A stretch of 64,000 nucleotides of DNA from Pelomicrobium methylotrophicum (GTDB lineage: Bacteria; Pseudomonadota; Gammaproteobacteria; Burkholderiales; UBA6910). Position 1 is the stretch's first letter, and the number at the start of each line of letters is the position of its first letter. The notes beneath the pieces are model-generated. The model was not told where the DNA came from, ran no database searches, and was given only the letters and a program-made list of their open reading frames with translations. The translations under genes were made by a program, and so were the position numbers. The stretch is from contig NZ_VPFL01000006.1 in the NCBI RefSeq assembly GCF_008014345.1, positions 1-64,000 on the forward strand, written 5' to 3'. This document shows, piece after piece, positions 11,291 through 21,124 of the stretch.

Positions 11291-12439
11291 CTACTTCGGA
11301 GGGCTCGGAGCGCTCTTCGGAGCCCCCAGGTCAAGATAGCCGGCCCGGTACCACTGGTAAAGGACGTCCAGGGTGACGGGATCGAGCCGCGTGCCGGGCG
11401 GCAGCCTCCGCCGATCCCCCAGCCGGGCCAGCTGTTGCCTGGGGGCGCGCTCCAGCGGGACGGCTTCGCCGTTGATGTAGACTGCCCGACGTCCCCACAG
11501 CATGCGCGTCTTGATGTCCAGGACCACGCCCCGGTGGGCGGCCTGGCGCGCGAAGGCCTTTCGGCCAAGGGGGCGCGCAGGGGGAGAGAACACCACCGTG
11601 GGCTTGGGCTCGGAAAGGTAGACCCCGGCAAAGTCCTCCACCTCGCGCGGCCCCCAACGGATGCCGTCGAGAACACGGGCGAACTGGCGCACCATGGCCG
11701 CGGGAATTCGAGCGGGGCGAGGCTGCGGGCGAAGGTCGGGATCCGCGTACATCCCCGGCATGTGGATACGGTCCTGGAGGTAGACGAGGAATTGGGTCGC
11801 CAGCTCGGTGTGGGAGGGGGCCCGGAAGCCGATCGAATAGGTCATGCATTCCTCCAGCGCGGTGCCTTCATGGGCATAGCGCGGAGGAAGGTACAGGAGG
11901 TCGCCCGGCTCCAGCACCCACGTCTGCTCGCTGCGAAAGCGTTTAAGCACCTTAAGCGGCGCGTTCTCCACCAGCGAAAGATCGGTCTGGGCGGAAATGC
12001 GCCAACGGCGCCGCCCCGGGCCCTGCAGCAGGAACACATCGTAGGAATCGAAGTGGGGACCGACCCCGCCGCCTGGCGCGGCGTAGCTGACCATCACGTC
12101 GTCGAGCCGCGCGAGGGGCACGAAAGAGAAGCGCATCATCAACTCGTGGGCGGCTGGCAGATGCAGGTCGAGGCCGTGGACGAGCAGCGTCCATTGGCGG
12201 GAAGGCAGCCGCGAGAGGCGGCGCGCGGCAAAGGGGCCGCTCTCAACGTGCCAGCGGCGGCCGTCTCTGATCACTAGGCGTGATTCCACCTCTTCCCGCG
12301 TGGCAAGCCGCATGAGCTCCCGGGGGGAGAGAAGCCCGCCGAAGCCGGGAAGCGCCTGGCGCACCAGAAGCGGCCGTTTCTGCCAATGGGCGCGGAGGAA
12401 GTCGGCCACACCCAACCCGCCCAGCACAGATAGCTTCAT
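11291..12439 (-). CDS. roxA: JmjC/cupin-type 2-oxoglutarate oxygenase, RoxA (YcfD)-like ribosomal protein L16 arginine hydroxylase
   Basis: A 382-residue Fe(II)/2-oxoglutarate-dependent oxygenase of the bacterial ribosomal oxygenase family; the E. coli member hydroxylates an arginine of L16. The metal-binding triad is visible as H129-x-D131 (GPHFDSYDVFLL) and a later His in LPPRYAHEG. The N-terminal VADFLRAHWQKRPLL and the C-terminal winged-helix region match the family. The ATG at 12439 is preferred to an in-frame TTG at 12451. It is divergent from the peroxiredoxin gene, with 113 bases between them. Confidence 0.85.
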   Translation of the reverse strand: MKLSVLGGLGVADFLRAHWQKRPLLVRQALPGFGGLLSPRELMRLATREEVESRLVIRDGRRWHVESGPFAARRLSRLPSRQWTLLVHGLDLHLPAAHELMMRFSFVPLARLDDVMVSYAAPGGGVGPHFDSYDVFLLQGPGRRRWRISAQTDLSLVENAPLKVLKRFRSEQTWVLEPGDLLYLPPRYAHEGTALEECMTYSIGFRAPSHTELATQFLVYLQDRIHMPGMYADPDLRPQPRPARIPAAMVRQFARVLDGIRWGPREVEDFAGVYLSEPKPTVVFSPPARPLGRKAFARQAAHRGVVLDIKTRMLWGRRAVYINGEAVPLERAPRQQLARLGDRRRLPPGTRLDPVTLDVLYQWYRAGYLDLGAPKSAPSPPK

Positions 12440-12501
12440 CAGCGGCGACAAATGTTACATTTTTAGTTCTTTGGGCAGAACCAGTATGAGGTGGACGCGC
12501 G

Positions 12502-12529
12502 TTGTGCCGCGAGACAAATGCGTTAGAAT
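12502..12529 (+). promoter_or_regulatory. Possible sigma-70 promoter of the peroxiredoxin gene
   Basis: TTGTGC (12502-12507) and TAGAAT (12524-12529) are spaced by 16 bases and lie 23 bases before the start codon. They are moderate matches to the -35 and -10 consensus. Confidence 0.4.
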
Positions 12530-12552
12530 GGGCTCGCAATTCGTACCTGACA

Positions 12553-13050
12553 ATGGATACTCGGTCCGCAATCATTCAAGTCGGTCAGCTTGCGCCGGAA
12601 TTCGATCTTCCCGACGCCGATATGGAGATGGTGCGGCTGTCGGCGTTCCGCGGCAAGAAGAACGTGGTGCTCTATTTTTATCCGAAGGACGACACGCCAG
12701 CGTGCACCATGCAAGCCGTCGACTTCAGCGACCTCGAAGAGGATTTCAAGCGCTACGATACCGTCGTGCTGGGCGTCAGCCGGGACGACTGCATTAGTCA
12801 CGGCTCTTTTCGCGACAAGCACGGGTTGTCGATCCAGCTGCTCTCCGACATCGACGGGGAAGTGTGCCGCCGCTACGGCGTGCTCCAGGAAAGGGAGGTG
12901 GAAGGCAAGCGACGGGTGACCGTATGTCGGTCCACCTTTGTCATCGACAAAAAAGGCTTCGTCCGCCACGCCCTGTACGGCGTGAACCCGAAGGGCCACG
13001 CCCATGTCGTGCTGGATCTGGTGAAGCAACTCGCCCTCAAGGCTGAATAG
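12553..13050 (+). CDS. bcp: Thioredoxin-dependent peroxiredoxin, BCP/PrxQ family
   Basis: A 165-residue thiol peroxidase that reduces hydroperoxides. The peroxidatic cysteine C51 sits in the family motif FYPKDDTPACT. The neighbouring position that holds the resolving Cys in E. coli Bcp (five residues on) is a Val here. Other cysteines (in RDDCISHG, EVCRRYG, VTVCRST) could resolve the sulfenic acid, or the enzyme may work as a 1-Cys type. The ATG at 12553 gives MDTRSAIIQVGQLAPEF, matching the usual start of the fold. It is divergently transcribed from the RoxA-like gene. Confidence 0.9.
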   Translation: MDTRSAIIQVGQLAPEFDLPDADMEMVRLSAFRGKKNVVLYFYPKDDTPACTMQAVDFSDLEEDFKRYDTVVLGVSRDDCISHGSFRDKHGLSIQLLSDIDGEVCRRYGVLQEREVEGKRRVTVCRSTFVIDKKGFVRHALYGVNPKGHAHVVLDLVKQLALKAE

Positions 13051-13338
13051 GCGCCGGGTTGCGCAGCAGGCCCACTTACCGTTACCTTGTTGTCTGGGCC
13101 CGTTCGTTTCGGGGCGGGGAGGGGTATTTTCCAGTCCAGCGGGCCCCCACTGACGGGGCGTACATTGCCGAGCGGCACCGGTCTGGCCTCCGGGGCGAGC
13201 CTTCTTTCCCCCCGCCTACCCCTTCTGTTCGGGGGGAGGGGCCTCCTCGCCCTTGGGAGAAAGAGGGGGCGGATTGGCGTATTCTTGTCGCGAAGCACGT
13301 ATCGCCGAAAACCACGGCAGCTTGAAGGAACTTAAGCC

Positions 13339-13818
13339 ATGATCGTCGCAAAAAACACCGTCGTCACGCTCCTGTACCGGCTGTTTGATGGGCAGGGAAA
13401 TCTGATCGAGGAATCGCAGGAGCCGGTCTCCTATCTGCACGGCGGTTACCACGGCATCTTTCCCTTGGTGGAGGAGGCGCTGGAGGGCAAGCAACCCGGA
13501 GATCGATGCTCGGTTACCATGGAGCCGGAGAACGCCTTCGGCGAATACGACGCCGGTCTCGTGCGGGTGGAGGACCGAGCCCTCTTTCCACCCGAAGTCC
13601 GGGTGGGCATGCAGTTCGAAGGCCGGGGTGAACAGTCGGGCGACGTGCGCATCTTCACCGTGACCGATGTGGCCGAGGACAAGGTGGTGGTGGACGGCAA
13701 TCACCCGCTCGCCGGCATGCGGCTGCGTTTCGACTGCCAGGTCACCGAGGTGCGGGCGGCCACGCCCGAGGAGATCGCCCACGGGCATGCCCACGGTCCT
13801 CACGGCCACCCTCATTGA
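13339..13818 (+). CDS. slyD: FKBP-type peptidyl-prolyl isomerase SlyD
   Basis: A 159-residue cis-trans prolyl isomerase and chaperone with the SlyD layout. The FKBP half (VTLLYRLFDGQGNLIEES, YLHGGYHGIFPLVEEALEG) is interrupted by the insert-in-flap domain (about 75-120). The protein ends in a His-rich tail (HGHAHGPHGHPH) of the kind that binds nickel. The ATG has GAAGGAA 11 bases upstream. It converges with mutS 54 bases away. The 288 bases before it hold only GC-rich partial palindromes and no gene. Confidence 0.93.
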   Translation: MIVAKNTVVTLLYRLFDGQGNLIEESQEPVSYLHGGYHGIFPLVEEALEGKQPGDRCSVTMEPENAFGEYDAGLVRVEDRALFPPEVRVGMQFEGRGEQSGDVRIFTVTDVAEDKVVVDGNHPLAGMRLRFDCQVTEVRAATPEEIAHGHAHGPHGHPH

Positions 13819-13872
13819 GGAAGCCGGTGCCCTCGCGAAGCGCCCGGCCCCCTGCGGTTGTCCTGGCGACCC

Positions 13873-16446
13873 TCACTCGCATAGGCGCTTGAGCTCGTAG
13901 AGCTTCTCCAACGCCTGCCGTGGGGACATTTCGTCCGGCTCGAGGGCGCGCAACGCCTCCAGGGCAGGGTGGGGCTCGGGCGCCGTCGGCCCCGGGTCAG
14001 GACGCGGGGCGAAGAGGTCGCCCTGCCGCGACTGGCCCCACCCCTGCTCTTCCAGCCATTGGAGGTGCTTGCGGGCATGGGCGATCACCCGCGGTGGGAC
14101 GCCTGCCAGCGCGGCCACTTGCAGCCCATAGCTCTGGCTGGCAGGTCCCTCATTGACCGTGTGGAGAAACACCACTTTGTCGCCATGTTCCACCGCGTCC
14201 AGGTGCACGTTGGCGGCATCGGGATAGAGGCTCGCCAGGCGGGTCAGCTCGAAGTAGTGGGTGGCGAACAGGGTGTGGCTGCGGTTGACGGTGAGCAGAT
14301 GGCACGCAATGGCCCACGCCAAGGCGAGGCCATCAAACGTGGAAGTGCCGCGGCCCACCTCGTCCATGAGCACCAGGCTCGTTTCCGTCGCGTTGTGCAG
14401 AATGTTGGCCGCCTCGCTCATTTCCACCATGAAGGTGGAGCGGCCGCCCGCCAGATCGTCGGCGGCGCCGATGCGGGTGAAGATCTGGTCCACCGGCCCG
14501 ATCAGCGCCCGGCTCGCCGGGACGAAGCTGCCGCAGCAGGCAAGCAGCACGATCAGCGCCACCTGTCGCATGTAAGTGGACTTGCCGCCCATGTTGGGGC
14601 CCGTGATCACGAGAAGGCGGCGTCCCGGACCGAGACGCGCGTCGTTGGCGATGAAATGCGGGGTCTGCCGCTCCACCACGGGGTGCCGACCGCCTTCGAT
14701 CTCGATCACGGGCTCGTCGCTGTATTCCGGCGCCCGGTAGTCCAAGGCCACGGCCCGCTCGGCCAGGGTCGTCAGGACATCCAGCTCCGCCACGGCCCGG
14801 GCGATGCGCTGCAACGCCGGCACGTATTCCCCCAGCCACGCCAGCAGCTCCTCGTAGAGCATCCGTTCTCGCGCAGCCGCCCGCTCCTGGGCGGAGAGGG
14901 CCTTGTCCTCGAAGCGCTTGAGCTCCGGCGTGATATAGCGCTCGGCGTTTTTCAGGGTCTGCCGACGGCGGTAATCATCCGGCACCTTATCGCTCTGGGC
15001 GCGGGTCACCTCGATGTAGAAGCCGTGAACCTTGTTGTACTCGACCTTCAGGTTTGAAATCCCGGTGCGGGCCCGTTCGCGCGCCTCCATCTGCAGCAGG
15101 AACTCGCCGCAGTTCGCCTGGATGCTGCGCAGCTCGTCGAGCTCGGCGTCGTAACCCTCGGCGATCACGCCACCGTCGCGCACGAATGCGGCCGGCACGT
15201 CCTTGATGGCACGCTGCAGCCGTGCCAACACTTCCTCGGGCAACACCAGGTCCGAGCGGATTTCGGCGAGCCGCTGGGCTTGCAGGGAGGCAGCCAAGGT
15301 TTTCAGCGTGGCCACGCGTGCGAGGCTGTCGCGCAGCGCGGAGAGGTCCCGCGGGCGCGCGCTTCCCAGCGCGATGCGGGTGGCGATCCGCTCGATGTCG
15401 GCGACGGCCTTGAGCTCGGCGCGAAGGGCGGTCGAGGTGCTGCGACCGTCGCCCACGAGCTCGGCGATCGCCTGCAGCCGGAGTTCTCGCGGGGGGCGGT
15501 GCCGCAGCGGGTGATGCAGCCAGTGGCGCAGCAGGCGGCTGCCCATGCTGGTCTCGCAGGTATCCAGCACAGAGAACAGCGTGGGTGCGGACTCTCCGCG
15601 CAGCGTTTCGGTCAATTCCAGATTGCGCCGGGTGGCGGCGTCCAGCCGCACGAAATCCGTCACCCGCTCCACGGTCATGCCGCGGAGGTGAGCAAGGCTC
15701 GCGCCCTGGGTGAGCCGCGCGTACTCCAGCAGTGCGCCGGCGGCGGAGACGGCCAGTGGAAGGTCGTCGCAGCCGAACCCCGAGAGATCGCGGGTGCCGA
15801 ACTGGCGGCTGAGCAGGTCCTGCGCCGTCGTCCGGTCGAACTGCCAGTCGGGCAAGCGTTTGAGCGGGACGCCGCTGCCCTCAAGGACTGGGAGCCGTGC
15901 GCTCTCCGGCAGCAGGATCTCCGCAGGCCGGATCCGCTCCAGTTCCGAGGCGAGGGCGGCGAGCTCCGTTTCCATGACCCGCAGGGCGCCGGCAGCCAGG
16001 TTCAGCCAGGCAAGCCCTAGGCGCCGGCGTTCCCAGGTCGCGGCGAGCAGCACGCTCTCGGCGCGCTCGTCCAGCAGCCCCGCATCGGTGAGGGTTCCGG
16101 GGGTGACGATGCGCACCACTCGCCGCTCCACAGGGCCACGACCGGCCTCCGGATCGCCCACCTGCTCGCAAATCGCCACCGATTCGCCCAGACGCACCAG
16201 CTTGGCCAGGTACTGATCCACCGACTGAAAAGGCACGCCTGCCATGGGGATGGGCTCGCCGGCGGAGACCCCCCGGTGGGTCAGGGTGATGTCGAGGAGC
16301 CTTGCCGCCTTTTCGGCGTCGTCGTAGAACAGCTCGTAGAAATCGCCCATCCGGTAGAACAGCAGCACGTCGGGGTACTGCGCCTTGATGCGCAAGTACT
16401 GTTGCATCATCGGCGTGTGACGGGCGATGGCTTCGTCGAACCTCAT
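13873..16446 (-). CDS. mutS: DNA mismatch repair protein MutS
   Basis: This protein recognises mismatches and small loops and recruits MutL. At 857 residues it is full length. The mismatch-binding N-domain carries the Phe-x-Glu element in [15 protein letters not shown]; connector, lever and clamp regions follow. The ABC-type ATPase has Walker [10 protein letters not shown] at residues 616-624, then [15 protein letters not shown] and a FATHYFEL switch. The C-terminus keeps the short dimer/tetramer helix ([16 protein letters not shown]). It is followed by no mutL in the window. The gene lies 42 bases upstream of the suhB stop region on the same strand as suhB. Confidence 0.97.
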   Translation of the reverse strand: MRFDEAIARHTPMMQQYLRIKAQYPDVLLFYRMGDFYELFYDDAEKAARLLDITLTHRGVSAGEPIPMAGVPFQSVDQYLAKLVRLGESVAICEQVGDPEAGRGPVERRVVRIVTPGTLTDAGLLDERAESVLLAATWERRRLGLAWLNLAAGALRVMETELAALASELERIRPAEILLPESARLPVLEGSGVPLKRLPDWQFDRTTAQDLLSRQFGTRDLSGFGCDDLPLAVSAAGALLEYARLTQGASLAHLRGMTVERVTDFVRLDAATRRNLELTETLRGESAPTLFSVLDTCETSMGSRLLRHWLHHPLRHRPPRELRLQAIAELVGDGRSTSTALRAELKAVADIERIATRIALGSARPRDLSALRDSLARVATLKTLAASLQAQRLAEIRSDLVLPEEVLARLQRAIKDVPAAFVRDGGVIAEGYDAELDELRSIQANCGEFLLQMEARERARTGISNLKVEYNKVHGFYIEVTRAQSDKVPDDYRRRQTLKNAERYITPELKRFEDKALSAQERAAARERMLYEELLAWLGEYVPALQRIARAVAELDVLTTLAERAVALDYRAPEYSDEPVIEIEGGRHPVVERQTPHFIANDARLGPGRRLLVITGPNMGGKSTYMRQVALIVLLACCGSFVPASRALIGPVDQIFTRIGAADDLAGGRSTFMVEMSEAANILHNATETSLVLMDEVGRGTSTFDGLALAWAIACHLLTVNRSHTLFATHYFELTRLASLYPDAANVHLDAVEHGDKVVFLHTVNEGPASQSYGLQVAALAGVPPRVIAHARKHLQWLEEQGWGQSRQGDLFAPRPDPGPTAPEPHPALEALRALEPDEMSPRQALEKLYELKRLCE

Positions 16447-16488
16447 GGGAAGCGCGGATAGGGCTCCGCAAGGGACGTTGAGGTCGGG

Positions 16489-17289
16489 TCAGGCGGTTTT
16501 CAGCTTCTCATCCAGGTGCGGCGCGATCACCTTGAGGAGCTCGACAAATACCTTGGGATTGCCGGCCACGATGTTGCCGCTCTTCAAGTGATGGGGTTCC
16601 CCCCTCAGGTCACCCACCAGGCCGCCCGCCTCGGTGATGAGGAGGCAGCCGGCCGCCATGTCCCAGGGGGAGAGCCCGAGTTCCCAGAAACCGTCGTACC
16701 AGCCGGCGGCTACATACGCCAGGTCCAGGGACGCGGCCCCGGGCCGTCGCACGCCGGCCGCGATTCCCATCACGTCGCGCAGCATGGCGAGATACGCCTC
16801 GCTGTGCTCCTTGCGGGAGTAAGGGAAGCCGGTGCCGATCAGCGCGCCCTCCAGGTTCTGGCGCTTGCTCACCCGGATGCGCCGGTCGTTGAGGTAAGCG
16901 CCAGCGCCGCGGGTCGCGGTGAAAAGGTCGTTCCGCACCGGGTCGTAGACCACGGCCTGGGTCAGTACCCCTTTGTGCATGAGCGCAATCGATACCGCGT
17001 ACTGAGGCATGCCGTGCAGGAAGTTGGTGGTGCCGTCGAGCGGGTCCACGATCCACTGATACTCCGAGCGCCCGTGGTCGCCGCTTTCTTCTGCTAAAAT
17101 GGCGTGATCCGGGTAAGCCTTGCGCAGCACGTCGATGATCGCCTCTTCGGCCGCGCGGTCCACCTCTGAGACGAAATCGTTGTAACCCTTGGCGCTGACC
17201 TTCACGAGATCCAGGTCCCTGGCGGCGCGCAGAATGATGTTGCCGGCGCGCCGCGCCGCCTTGATGGCGGTGTTCAGCATGGGATGCAT
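16489..17289 (-). CDS. suhB: Inositol-1-monophosphatase SuhB family
   Basis: A 266-residue Mg-dependent phosphatase of the inositol monophosphatase family. The metal-binding motifs are [20 protein letters not shown] and the C-terminal [15 protein letters not shown]. The start [16 protein letters not shown] is nearly the same as in E. coli SuhB and fixes the ATG at 17289. SuhB also acts in rRNA transcription antitermination complexes in E. coli. It is divergent from trmJ, with 55 bases between, reproducing the suhB/trmJ arrangement of enterobacteria. Confidence 0.93.
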   Translation of the reverse strand: MHPMLNTAIKAARRAGNIILRAARDLDLVKVSAKGYNDFVSEVDRAAEEAIIDVLRKAYPDHAILAEESGDHGRSEYQWIVDPLDGTTNFLHGMPQYAVSIALMHKGVLTQAVVYDPVRNDLFTATRGAGAYLNDRRIRVSKRQNLEGALIGTGFPYSRKEHSEAYLAMLRDVMGIAAGVRRPGAASLDLAYVAAGWYDGFWELGLSPWDMAAGCLLITEAGGLVGDLRGEPHHLKSGNIVAGNPKVFVELLKVIAPHLDEKLKTA

Positions 17290-17344
17290 GGGACGCTGTT
17301 GACTCGGTTGTGAGGAATCCGCGCATTGTAGTGCGATTCCCCCC

Positions 17345-18067
17345 GTGAATAAACCCGATCCACTGCAGAACGTGCGCGTCGTGCTGGTGTGCACGAGCCA
17401 TCCGGGCAACATCGGCGCCGCGGCACGGGCGATGAAGACCATGGGGCTGGAAACGCTGTATCTGGTGCGCCCTCGGCGGTTCCCTGATTCGGAAGCGACT
17501 GCCATGGCCTCAGCCGCGGTCGATGTGCTGGAGCGGGCCCGGCTGTGCGATACCCTGGACGAGGCCCTCGAAGGCACCGTGCTCGCCGCAGGGCTCACCG
17601 CCCGCCGCCGGGACCTGGCGCCCCGGCTGCTCACGCCGCGGGCCGCCGCACCGGAGCTGCTGGGTGCCGCCCAGGCGGGGCCGGTGGCGGTCGTATTCGG
17701 CAACGAGGCGAACGGCCTGACCAGCGAGGAATTGCAGCGGTGCCAGATTGTCGTCCACATTCCCGGCAACCCCCGCTACAACTCTCTCAACCTGGGAGCT
17801 GCAGTGCAGGTGATGTGCTACGAACTGAGGATGGCGATTCCCGAGTTGGCGTGTGTGGAGGTGCCCGCGTTCGAGCCGGCTCGCCATGAGGACGTGGAAC
17901 AGTTCTACGCCCACCTGGAGCGCACGCTCCTCGCCGTGGGTTTCCTGGACCCGCGACAGCCGAAGCGCCTGATGCAGCGGCTGCGGCGGTTGTTCGCCCG
18001 CGCCCGGCTGGAGAAGGAGGAGGTCAACATCCTGCGCGGCATCCTGAAGGCGGTGGGCGGAGAATGA
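17345..18067 (+). CDS. trmJ: tRNA (cytidine/uridine-32-2'-O)-methyltransferase TrmJ
   Basis: A 240-residue SPOUT-class methyltransferase that adds a 2'-O-methyl group to nucleotide 32 of several tRNAs. The family motifs are present: [26 protein letters not shown] near the N-terminus, [14 protein letters not shown], and the knot motif [20 protein letters not shown]-terminal helical extension is also present. The start is a GTG at 17345. Neighbours are suhB (divergent) and cysE, then iscR. Confidence 0.94.
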   Translation: MNKPDPLQNVRVVLVCTSHPGNIGAAARAMKTMGLETLYLVRPRRFPDSEATAMASAAVDVLERARLCDTLDEALEGTVLAAGLTARRRDLAPRLLTPRAAAPELLGAAQAGPVAVVFGNEANGLTSEELQRCQIVVHIPGNPRYNSLNLGAAVQVMCYELRMAIPELACVEVPAFEPARHEDVEQFYAHLERTLLAVGFLDPRQPKRLMQRLRRLFARARLEKEEVNILRGILKAVGGE

Positions 18068-18184
18068 AAAGCACGTTCCTCGGTTGGCAGCGATGGTGGC
18101 GCGAGCGATGTACGAGCCCCGGCTGAATTCTTGACTGAAACAGTGGGGAAATGGATACTCGTGCAGCGATTCAAGGACACCCTC

Positions 18185-18937
18185 ATGTTCGACCGAATTC
18201 GAGAAGACATCGCGAGCGTCTTTCACCGCGATCCGGCCGCGCGCAACGCGTGGGAGGTCATCACCTGCTACCCCGGCTTTCATGCCATCGTCATCCACCG
18301 CCTGTCCCATCGCCTGTGGACGCTGGGATTCAAATGGCTGGCGCGGTTCATTTCGCACATTGGCCGGTGGCTCACCGGCATTGAGATCCATCCGGGGGCG
18401 CGGATCGGCCGCCGGTTCTTCATCGACCACGGCATGGGCGTGGTGATCGGGGAAACCGCCGAGATCGGCGACGATTGCACTCTCTATCACGGCGTCACCC
18501 TGGGCGGTACCAGCTGGAACAAAGGCAAGCGCCATCCCACCCTGGGCAAAGGGGTGGTGATCGGTGCCGGCGCCAAGGTGCTAGGTCCCATCACGATCGG
18601 CGATGGCGCGAAGATCGGCTCCAATGCGGTGGTGGTCAAGGACGTGCCCCCGGGCGCTACGGTGGTGGGCATTCCGGCCCGGCTGGTGGACGACTCGCGC
18701 CGGGACGCCCGGGAGCGGCAGGCCGAGCAGATGGGCTTTTCCGCCTATGCCATCAGCGAGAACATGGACGATCCCATCGTGAAGGCGATCCACGGACTGC
18801 TAGATCACACGGTGGTCACCGACCAGCGGCTCAACAAAATCATCGAGGCGCTGGACCGGCTGGGCGCCCGGGTGGACGAGCTCAAGGCCTTGGAAGACAA
18901 GTTCGACGCGGCTTACCTGAATAAAATAGTTGACTAA
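18185..18937 (+). CDS. cysE: Serine O-acetyltransferase
   Basis: The enzyme acetylates L-serine to O-acetylserine, the acceptor for sulfide-based cysteine synthesis. The 250-residue protein has the SAT N-terminal helical domain ([15 protein letters not shown]) followed by a left-handed hexapeptide-repeat helix with catalytic [16 protein letters not shown] and HGVTLGGTS. The ATG at 18185 has AAGGA 8 bases upstream; an in-frame TTG at 18131 is less likely. Its last codons and stop overlap the IscR box that serves iscR, so cysteine supply and the isc cluster are adjacent. Confidence 0.93.
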   Translation: MFDRIREDIASVFHRDPAARNAWEVITCYPGFHAIVIHRLSHRLWTLGFKWLARFISHIGRWLTGIEIHPGARIGRRFFIDHGMGVVIGETAEIGDDCTLYHGVTLGGTSWNKGKRHPTLGKGVVIGAGAKVLGPITIGDGAKIGSNAVVVKDVPPGATVVGIPARLVDDSRRDARERQAEQMGFSAYAISENMDDPIVKAIHGLLDHTVVTDQRLNKIIEALDRLGARVDELKALEDKFDAAYLNKIVD

Positions 18938-18950
18938 AATACTAAGGTAA
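18926..18950 (+). promoter_or_regulatory. IscR type-1-like binding site upstream of iscR
   Basis: The 25 bases match the E. coli type-1 IscR consensus (ATASYYGACTRWWWYAGTCRRSTAT) at 22 positions by eye. The box covers a -35-like TTGACT (18930-18935), with TATGCT 17 bases downstream (18953-18958) as a possible -10, so a bound regulator would block the promoter. It overlaps the cysE stop codon at 18935-18937. This is the expected layout for iscR autorepression. Confidence 0.7.
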
Positions 18951-19023
18951 TATATGCTTCGCCAATAACTACCAGAATTTCAAAAAGTTAACTTTATAGG
19001 CGAAGGGCAAGAGGAAACAACGC

Positions 19024-19503
19024 ATGAGACTGACCACCAAGGGGCGTTTTGCTTTGACCGCCATGATCGATCTTGGCTTGCAGGCCGGCAAGCGGCCGAC
19101 TGCGCTGGCCGGCATCAGTGAGCGACAAAAGATTTCCTTGTCGTATCTGGAGCAACTGTTCAGCAAATTGCGGCGCCACGGGTTGGTGGAAAGCGTCCGC
19201 GGCCCGGGCGGGGGCTATACGCTCGCCAAGCCCATGACGGAAATCTCCGTCGCCGACATCATCCTCGCGGTGGACGAACCGATCGACGCCACCTTGTGTG
19301 GCGGCAAGGAAAACTGCAAGGAGGGTGAGCGCTGCATGACCCATGACCTGTGGGCCAGCCTCAACGAAAAAATCTACGAGTACTTGTCCTCGGTGAGCCT
19401 GGCGGAATTGGTGGCGAAGCAGAAACAGGAGGGCATGGCGGTCATGAAGGACCAGCGGAAAGTGGGCGGCAAGACGACGCCTGAACCCGCGGTCTCCGCT
19501 TAA
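19024..19503 (+). CDS. iscR: Rrf2-family Fe-S cluster regulator IscR
   Basis: A 159-residue transcription factor that senses Fe-S status through a [2Fe-2S] cluster. The winged helix-turn-helix opens [17 protein letters not shown]. The three cluster cysteines are C92, C98 and C104 ([13 protein letters not shown]), at exactly the E. coli IscR positions. It heads a short cluster with iscS and iscA and lies 73 bases after its predicted box. A second Rrf2 protein with the same cysteine spacing controls the SUF cluster at 51.5 kb, so cross-talk is plausible. Confidence 0.93.
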   Translation: MRLTTKGRFALTAMIDLGLQAGKRPTALAGISERQKISLSYLEQLFSKLRRHGLVESVRGPGGGYTLAKPMTEISVADIILAVDEPIDATLCGGKENCKEGERCMTHDLWASLNEKIYEYLSSVSLAELVAKQKQEGMAVMKDQRKVGGKTTPEPAVSA

Positions 19504-19511
19504 GCTCGAGC

Positions 19512-20657
19512 ATGGAGCCGGTTTATTTCGATCATAATGCCACGACCCCCCTCGACGAGCGGGTGCGGGAGGCCATGCTCCCTTATCTGGGCCAGGAGTT
19601 CGGCAATGCCTCGAGCCGTCACGCGTTGGGGACTCGGGCGCGCAAGGCCGTGGACCGGGCTCGGGAGCAAGTGGCCGAAGCCGTGGGTGCCCAGCCTTCC
19701 CAGGTCGTCTTCGTCAGTGGCGGCTCGGAGGCGAATAACCTCTTCATCAAAGGGGCGGCGGCATTCCTAAAGGCGTCCCAGATCGTCGTGTCCGCCATCG
19801 AACATCCCTGCGTGGCCAAGCCGGCCCAGGAGCTGGCCCGCCAGGGGTGGAGCTTGCACCGGATCGCCGTGGATGAGTCCGGGCGGGTCGACTTCGGGGA
19901 TTACGAAACGGCTTTGGCGCGGCCCACTGGCATCGTCTCGGTGATGCTCGCCAACAACGAGACCGGCGTCGTCCAGGACGTGGCGCGCATCGCGGCGCGG
20001 GGCCGGGCTGCGGGCGCTTGGGTGCACACCGACGCGGTGCAGGCGCTGGGCAAAATGCAGGTAGATTTCCGTGAACTCAACGTGCACGCGTTGACGGTGT
20101 CGGCGCACAAGGTTTACGGGCCCAAAGGCGCGGCCGCCCTGGTGTTGGACAAGCGCGTCTCGGTCAAGAGCCTCATCAGCGGCGGCGGCCACGAGGGGGG
20201 ACTGCGGGCGGGCACCGAAAACGTGCCCGCCATCGTCGGTATGGGCGTCGCCTGCGAGCTGGCCAGAGCGCGCTGGCGGGAGGATGCGCAGCGGCTGGCC
20301 GAGCTGCGGGACCGGTTGGAGCGAGGTTTGGCGGCCCTCGGGGCGGCCATTTTCGGCCGTGGCGCACCGCGGCTCCCCAATACGAGCTATTTTGCGTTTG
20401 AGGGCATCGAAGGTGAGACCCTGGTCATTGAGCTGGACCGGCGGGGCTTCTGCGTCGCCAGCGGCTCGGCGTGCTCGAGCCTGAAGACCGGACCGAGCGA
20501 CGTGCTGCTGGCGATGGGCGTTGCGCCCGAGCTTGCCCGGGGCGCTGTCCGGGTCAGCTTGGGGCGTGCCAATACGCCGGCCCAAGTGGACGCGTTTTTG
20601 GAAGCGCTGAAGGCCGTGGTGGCGCGGCTCAAACGAATGACGGCGATGGCCGTCTAA
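19512..20657 (+). CDS. iscS: Cysteine desulfurase, IscS/NifS type
   Basis: A 381-residue PLP enzyme that takes sulfur from cysteine as an enzyme-bound persulfide. It has the group I features: YFDHNATTP start, PLP-lysine in SAHKVYGPKG, and a loop cysteine in ASGSACSS. It is shorter than E. coli IscS (404 residues), mainly at the C-terminus where IscU docks. It starts 8 bases after iscR. No iscU follows; the next gene is iscA. The window's second desulfurase, SufS at 55.6 kb, is of group II. Confidence 0.9.
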   Translation: MEPVYFDHNATTPLDERVREAMLPYLGQEFGNASSRHALGTRARKAVDRAREQVAEAVGAQPSQVVFVSGGSEANNLFIKGAAAFLKASQIVVSAIEHPCVAKPAQELARQGWSLHRIAVDESGRVDFGDYETALARPTGIVSVMLANNETGVVQDVARIAARGRAAGAWVHTDAVQALGKMQVDFRELNVHALTVSAHKVYGPKGAAALVLDKRVSVKSLISGGGHEGGLRAGTENVPAIVGMGVACELARARWREDAQRLAELRDRLERGLAALGAAIFGRGAPRLPNTSYFAFEGIEGETLVIELDRRGFCVASGSACSSLKTGPSDVLLAMGVAPELARGAVRVSLGRANTPAQVDAFLEALKAVVARLKRMTAMAV

Positions 20658-20735
20658 CGGTGGGGATTCGCCGTCAGCGCGGGCTGCCGGCGGTGATTGA
20701 AACGAGGCGGATAACCCAAAAGCGAGTGATTTCCA

Positions 20736-21059
20736 ATGGCAGTGACGTTGACCGAAGCAGCAGCGAAGCATGTTCGCAATTACCTCGAGAAGCGGGGCGG
20801 GGGCGTGGGCTTAAGGCTCGGCGTGCGCACGGCCGGCTGTTCCGGCTACGCCTACAAGATTGAGTTTGCCGACGAGGTCCGCGAGGGCGACACGCTGTTC
20901 GAGAGCCATGGTGTCAAGGTGGTCGTGGACGCCAAGAGCCTGCCCTTCGTCGATGGCACGGAGGTGGATTTCACCCGGGAGGGGCTGAACGAGCGCTTCA
21001 CCTTCAGGAATCCCAACGTGAAGGACGAATGCGGCTGCGGGGAGAGCTTCAGCGTCTGA
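20736..21059 (+). CDS. iscA: A-type Fe-S carrier protein IscA
   Basis: A 107-residue A-type carrier that receives or passes on Fe-S clusters. The three conserved cysteines are C35 (TAGCSGY), C99 and C101 (CGCGESF), at the same numbers as in E. coli IscA. It lies 78 bases after iscS on the same strand. ErpA-type proteins share these residues, but the gene neighbourhood favours IscA. No hscB, hscA or fdx follows; the next gene is on the other strand. Confidence 0.9.
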   Translation: MAVTLTEAAAKHVRNYLEKRGGGVGLRLGVRTAGCSGYAYKIEFADEVREGDTLFESHGVKVVVDAKSLPFVDGTEVDFTREGLNERFTFRNPNVKDECGCGESFSV

Positions 21060-21124
21060 GCCCTCCCCCTGGGACTGCTCTGGCGACGGGCCCTGGGACG
21101 GTCGCCGGGCGCGGGGCGGGTTTC

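Noticed and set aside
13200-13260. GC-rich partial palindromes before slyD
   Set aside because: Runs of C and G pair by chance; no repeat unit or conserved layout is visible.
21082-21106. GGCGAC/GTCGCC stem between iscA and the EF-hand gene as a terminator
   Set aside because: Only 6 bp, long loop and no T-run on either strand.
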